From Sphingomonadales bacterium UBA2369 (GTDB taxonomy: Bacteria; Pseudomonadota; Alphaproteobacteria; Sphingomonadales; Sphingomonadaceae), in assembly GCA_002344055.1 (NCBI GenBank), contig DDTH01000002.1:62001-126000 (forward strand): a DNA stretch of 64,000 nt, read 5' to 3'. Shown here piece by piece: positions 59,149-64,000 of this stretch. The first letter of the stretch is position 1, and each line of letters begins with the position of its first letter. The position numbers were made by a program, and so were the translations under genes. The notes beneath the pieces are model-generated. The model was not told the DNA's origin. It ran no database searches and worked only from the letters and a program-made list of their open reading frames with translations.

Positions 59149-59652
59149 ATGTTCGTCCCGATCTGGTTGCTGATCCTGCTCGGCATCGTCGTCCTGCTTT
59201 CGCTCGCCTGGGCGATCGCCGTCGCCCGCAGGCGCAATCCGCTGCCGTTTCCCGATCCCGGCTCGCGCATTTTCTGCGCCGCTTCGGCCGAGGCGAAGGA
59301 GGCGCTGGTCGTCTTGCTCGCACGCTATGGCGTCCACGAGCGGTTCCAGTTCGATTCCAGCGGGATACGCCGTTCGATCATGTGGGACGGCACGATCATC
59401 AACGTGCCACCGCCCGATTCCTTTGAGAAGCTGGGGCCGCACGCCGCCGCCATCGGTCTCGTCGCGGCCGATCCGGTGGCGAGCGCCAACGAAGCGGCCG
59501 CGTTCCTGCGTGAGCGCGGCTACGAAGCCGAGGTTGTCCTGGACGTCGAACCGGAGCTCCCGATCGCCTTCGTCCGCACCAACGCCTTCGTCGGCACCGC
59601 GCTCAATTTCCGCAAGCACCTCATCCACATGCCCCGCCCCGGCAAGCGCTGA
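59149..59652 (+). CDS. Small membrane-anchored protein of unknown function
   Basis: A 167-residue product with an N-terminal helix (IWLLILLGIVVLLSLAWAIAV, 5-25) and a cytoplasmic or periplasmic domain of alternating helix and strand, with GIRRSIMWDGTIINVP and NEAAAFLRERGYEAEVVLD. I do not recognise a family. GAGGGGGT precedes the ATG. It follows tRNA-Pro directly and could share its promoter. Codon use is typical of its neighbours, which supports it being real. Confidence 0.7.
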   Translation: MFVPIWLLILLGIVVLLSLAWAIAVARRRNPLPFPDPGSRIFCAASAEAKEALVVLLARYGVHERFQFDSSGIRRSIMWDGTIINVPPPDSFEKLGPHAAAIGLVAADPVASANEAAAFLRERGYEAEVVLDVEPELPIAFVRTNAFVGTALNFRKHLIHMPRPGKR

Positions 59653-59728
59653 CGCGGCACCGCGCGGATTGCGTCACCGCGCCGCACCCCGCATGGACAA
59701 GCGGATGAGTCGTCTTCCGGAGTGTTCG

Positions 59729-61795
59729 ATGCGCCGCCTGACCCCCTTCCTGCTCGCCACCCTCGTTTTCCCCGCCGCCGCTTTTGCGAAGGAAGGGATG
59801 TGGACCTTCGACAATTTCCCGATTCAACAGGCCAACGCCGATCTCGGCACGCGCATCGACCAGGCCTGGCTGGACCGTGTCCGCCTCGCCTCCGTGCGGC
59901 TCGGCGGCGCCTCGGGCGGGCTGGTGAGCGGCGAGGGTCTGGTCTTCACCAACGAACATGTCGCGGCGGGCTGCGTGCAGAACCTCTCCACGCCTGAGCG
60001 CAATTACGTCGCCAACGGCTTCACCCCCGCGTCGCGCGCCGGGGAATTGCGCTGCCCGGGCATGGTGGCGGAAATCCTGACCGAGATCAGCGACGTGACC
60101 CAGCGCATGCAGGCGGCCGGCGCGGGCCTTGAGGGCGAAGCCTTCACCCGCGCCCGGGATGCCGAGGCCGGGCGGATCGAGAGCGAGGCGTGCGGCGCCG
60201 ACCGCGCCCGCCGCTGCCAGGTCGTCACACTCTATCGGGGCGGGCAGTTCAAGCTCTACACCTACAAGCGTTACACCGATGTGCGCCTGGTCTTCGCGCC
60301 CGAGCATCGCGCCTCGGCCTTTGGCGGCGATCTCGACAATTTCAGCTTCCCGCGCTTCGCCATCGATGGCGCCTTCGTGCGCCTCTACGAGAATGACCGC
60401 CCGGCGGCGACGCCCAATCATCTGCGCTGGAACCCCGCCCCGCCCCGCGCCGATCAGCCGGTCTTCCTCTCGGGCAGCCCCGGCGCCACGCAGCGCCTCC
60501 TGACCCAGGACCAGCTGCGCACCGTCGCCGAAGTCGCTATGCCGCTGGAGCAGCAACTCCGCGCCGAACTGCGCGGCCGCCTGCTCGCTTTCTCCGCCGT
60601 CTCGCCCGAAAACGCCTTCCAGGCGCAGGGGCCGCTCGGCGGCATCGAAAATAATTACAAGCGCAATTGGGGCCGCCAGCAGGCGCTGATCGACGCCCGC
60701 TTCATGGCGGGCCGCGCCGCCGCCGAGGCCGAGTTCCGCCAGCGCGTCGCCGGCAATGCCGAGCTGGCACGCGAGATTGGCGATCCCTGGGCCGAACTGG
60801 CCGGCGTGCAGCCCGCTCTGCGCCGCCTCTACCCGGCTTACTACCTGCTCGAAGGCACTGCGGGCGGCGGCTCGCAATTGTACGGCTATGCGCGCGACCT
60901 GGTCCGCGGCGCGCAAGAAAGGCCGAAGCCGAGTGGCGAGCGTCTGCCCGAATATGGCGACGCGCGCCTGGCCCAGGTCGAGAACCGCCTGACCGCCGAA
61001 CCGCCCGTCTATCCGGCGGTGGACGAGGTTCAGCTCGCCTGGTGGCTCAGCAAGACGCGCGAGATCCTGACCGTGGACGATCCGCGTATCCGCGCCCTGC
61101 TCGGCAACGAATCCCCCGAAGCGCTCGCCCGCCGCCTCGCCACCGGCACCCGCCTCGGCGATCCCGCAGTGCGCCGCCAGCTCTGGGAAGGCGGCCTCGC
61201 CGCTGTCCAGGCGTCGGACGATCCGCTGATCCGCTTCCTCCTCGCCATCCAGGACATCACCCGCGACGCGCGCAGCGCCTATGAAGGCGAAGTGCAGGCA
61301 CCCACCGACCGCGCCAGCGAAAAGCTCGCCCGCGCCCGCTTCGCGGTTTACGGCACCAGCCTCTATCCGGACGCGACCGGCACCTTGCGCCTCACCTACG
61401 GCCGCCTGGAGGGCTGGACGCATGAGGGCCGGACGGTCCCCTACGCCACGAATTTCGCCGGCCTGTGGGACCGCGCGACCGGCGCCGAACCGTTCGACCT
61501 CGCCCCCCGCCTCGCCGCCGCCCGTAGCCGCATCCCCGCCAACACGATCCTGGATGTCGCGGCGAGCACCGACACGATCGGCGGCTCCTCCGGCTCCCCG
61601 GCGGTCAATGCCGAGGGCGAGATTATCGGCGCGAATTTCGATTCCACCGTGCTGACCCAGCGCAACGCCTATGGCTACGACCCGGCAGTGAACCGCAGCG
61701 TGCTGGTCACGGCCGCCGCCGTCACCGCGGCCCTGCGCCACGCCTACGGGATGGACTGGCTGCTGACCGAGCTGGGCGCAAACCGGCGCCGTTGA
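59729..61795 (+). CDS. Exported S46-family dipeptidyl peptidase
   Basis: A 688-residue periplasmic serine exopeptidase of the DPP7/DPP11 type, a family absent from mammals. The start at 59729 has CGGAG seven bases upstream and gives a signal peptide ending near AAFAK. His77 is in FTNEHVAAGCVQ, Asp201 in FGGDLDNFSFPR, and the nucleophile Ser623 is in IGGSSGSPAVN. The helical domain that clamps the substrate amino end lies between. The S1-side segment after the serine does not match the patterns I know for DPP7 or DPP11, so specificity is uncertain. Confidence 0.92.
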   Translation: MRRLTPFLLATLVFPAAAFAKEGMWTFDNFPIQQANADLGTRIDQAWLDRVRLASVRLGGASGGLVSGEGLVFTNEHVAAGCVQNLSTPERNYVANGFTPASRAGELRCPGMVAEILTEISDVTQRMQAAGAGLEGEAFTRARDAEAGRIESEACGADRARRCQVVTLYRGGQFKLYTYKRYTDVRLVFAPEHRASAFGGDLDNFSFPRFAIDGAFVRLYENDRPAATPNHLRWNPAPPRADQPVFLSGSPGATQRLLTQDQLRTVAEVAMPLEQQLRAELRGRLLAFSAVSPENAFQAQGPLGGIENNYKRNWGRQQALIDARFMAGRAAAEAEFRQRVAGNAELAREIGDPWAELAGVQPALRRLYPAYYLLEGTAGGGSQLYGYARDLVRGAQERPKPSGERLPEYGDARLAQVENRLTAEPPVYPAVDEVQLAWWLSKTREILTVDDPRIRALLGNESPEALARRLATGTRLGDPAVRRQLWEGGLAAVQASDDPLIRFLLAIQDITRDARSAYEGEVQAPTDRASEKLARARFAVYGTSLYPDATGTLRLTYGRLEGWTHEGRTVPYATNFAGLWDRATGAEPFDLAPRLAAARSRIPANTILDVAASTDTIGGSSGSPAVNAEGEIIGANFDSTVLTQRNAYGYDPAVNRSVLVTAAAVTAALRHAYGMDWLLTELGANRRR

Positions 61796-61806
61796 CCCGG
61801 CTTGGC

Positions 61807-62145
61807 CTAGCGAAACGGGTACCAGAACCGCCCGAGCACACCGCCCAGTCCCGCGACCAGCATGCCCCCGATCGCGGCGAACCCGCCGACGCGCTCAAGC
61901 CAGCGCATCGGATTCGCTTCCTGCAGCGCCACCGGATTGTAATGACCCGGCCGCAGGTCGGGCGTCGGCGCGGTGAGACCGGAAAGCTGGACCAGCAGCA
62001 GCCCGACGACAAAGAGACCGAGCCCGCCGAAGATCATCGTCCCGACGATCCTCCTTTGCGACACGCCGCGCCGCCGCAGATAGATGAAGATGGGCGACAG
62101 GATGATCAGCACGATCAACCCGCCGAGGAATACTTCCGACCGCAT
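61807..62145 (-). CDS. Small membrane protein, copy 1
   Basis: A 112-residue protein with three hydrophobic segments (about 5-22, 36-54, 88-106). SPIFIYLRRRGVSQRRIVGTMIFGG is shared in form with the next gene (SPIVILLRRRGVTWRRMADVMIWGG). The two are adjacent relatives. Function unknown. The 3-prime end is 11 bases from the S46 stop on the other strand. Confidence 0.65.
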   Translation of the reverse strand: MRSEVFLGGLIVLIILSPIFIYLRRRGVSQRRIVGTMIFGGLGLFVVGLLLVQLSGLTAPTPDLRPGHYNPVALQEANPMRWLERVGGFAAIGGMLVAGLGGVLGRFWYPFR

Positions 62146-62220
62146 GTCCGCTTCCCCTTCGCTTTCCTGCAGAAGGCGCAACCGGCCCGGCTTTGGGGCC
62201 AGGCAAAATGCGGCGCGGCG

Positions 62221-62499
62221 CTAATTTTGTGGCGCGACCCGGAAGCGCCAGAGCCAGCTGCCCAGAACAATCGTGGCCAGGCCCCCGAAAGCAGCATAGC
62301 CGCCCGCTTGTTCAAGCCAGTCCCCAGCCAGGCCGCCAAACTGCGCCGCCGCAGCGCCGGCGGCGAACAGGATCACCCCGCCCCAGATCATGACATCGGC
62401 CATCCTCCGCCACGTGACGCCCCGGCGGCGCAGCAAAATGACGATCGGCGACCAGAGAACCAGCGCGATCACGCCCGCAATCACCCATTCCAGCCACAT
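62221..62499 (-). CDS. Small membrane protein, copy 2
   Basis: A 92-residue protein with the same plan as the downstream neighbour: a first helix, a conserved arginine-rich loop (LLRRRGVTWRRM), a second helix (WGGVILFAAGAAA), a third helix (GGYAAFGGLATIVLG) and a short end. It lacks the extra periplasmic insert of copy 1. A tandem duplication followed by divergence is the simplest view. Function unknown. Confidence 0.65.
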   Translation of the reverse strand: MWLEWVIAGVIALVLWSPIVILLRRRGVTWRRMADVMIWGGVILFAAGAAAAQFGGLAGDWLEQAGGYAAFGGLATIVLGSWLWRFRVAPQN

Positions 62500-62572
62500 G
62501 CCCGCCTCCCGCTCCCGTTTCGGCAGGAAGGCGAAAGCCGGGTGGATTTGGGGTCAGCGGACACGCGCTTCC

Positions 62573-62596
62573 CGCGCGCACACGCGTACGCGCGCG
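62573..62596. other. Alternating purine-pyrimidine tract before gyrA
   Basis: Twenty-four bases alternate pyrimidine and purine without a break (mainly CG with CA, TA and GT steps). Such tracts can switch to Z-DNA under negative supercoiling. It lies 70 bases upstream of the gyrA start and is followed by the small inverted repeat GGGG-tgacat-CCCC. Confidence 0.5.
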
Positions 62597-62666
62597 AGGG
62601 GTGACATCCCCGCGCCCAACCGCTACATCGGTCACACATCCGTCACACCCACCGAAAGCGTAGATT

Positions 62667-64000
<1,334 letters not shown>

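Noticed and set aside
59621..61741. 706-codon antisense frame over the S46 gene
   Set aside because: It has no ribosome site, no recognisable domain and mirrors the codon bias of the real gene.

Overview
This 64 kb window is compact, high-GC chromosomal DNA with no insertion sequence, phage, CRISPR array or rRNA operon that I could see. Genes lie close together, and many are joined by ATGA, GTGA or TGATG start/stop overlaps. The gene content and order point to an alphaproteobacterium of the order Sphingomonadales. Evidence for this is the order DUF2066-like/hda/ppk/ppx, lptD-surA-pdxA-rsmA, rpsB-tsf-pyrH-frr-uppS-cdsA-dxr-rseP-bamA-skp-fabZ without lpx genes, a CtrA-type site, several secreted S9/S46/M28 peptidases, and palindromes carrying a CTTCGACAAGCTCAGG-like core of the kind I associate with sphingomonad intergenic regions. 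Species cannot be named from the sequence.

Layout. 1-4.0 kb (minus): DUF2066-like protein, hda, ppk and the start of ppx, linking a DnaA regulator with polyphosphate metabolism. 4.0-5.8 kb (plus): purM-purN. 5.8-8.0 kb: a CapA-like protein and, divergently, a SleB-type cell wall hydrolase. 8.0-12.1 kb (minus): a putative O-acetylation operon (two SGNH proteins, an MBOAT acyltransferase, a small membrane protein). 12.3-15.6 kb (minus): pepA, a secreted unknown, holC and ndk, with an unusual folded element at the ndk end. 15.7-21.3 kb (plus): lptD, surA, pdxA, rsmA. 21.3-26.9 kb (minus): a CitE-like protein, an M28 peptidase, guaB, rsmB and a TPR protein. 27.1-31.6 kb (plus): two paralogous secreted repeat proteins and a histidine kinase with a degraded ATP site.

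31.6-35.2 kb holds a CAU tRNA (probably tRNA-Ile2), glutaryl-CoA dehydrogenase with a family III CoA-transferase, a small secreted protein, a GNAT acetyltransferase and rpmE. 35.3-40.0 kb (plus) is a cobalamin uptake unit: a cobalamin riboswitch with a visible Shine-Dalgarno-sequestering hairpin, then btuB, btuF, btuC and btuD. 40.0-51.1 kb (minus) is the envelope and translation supercluster from rpsB to fabZ. 51.1-54.8 kb carries a CtrA/DnaA-box intergenic region, a small membrane protein, psd, icd and an FAD monooxygenase. 54.9-61.8 kb (plus) is a run of exported peptidases (M28, S9, S46) interrupted by tRNA-Pro and a small membrane protein. 61.8-62.5 kb holds two related small membrane proteins (minus), and gyrA starts at 62.7 kb and runs off the end.

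The window is mostly housekeeping. The most interesting signals are the O-acetylation operon, the pseudokinase-like sensor beside two paralogous exported proteins, lptD kept while lpxD/lpxA/lpxB are missing from their usual place, the paired CtrA and DnaA sites, the folded element after ndk, and the alternating purine-pyrimidine tract before gyrA.
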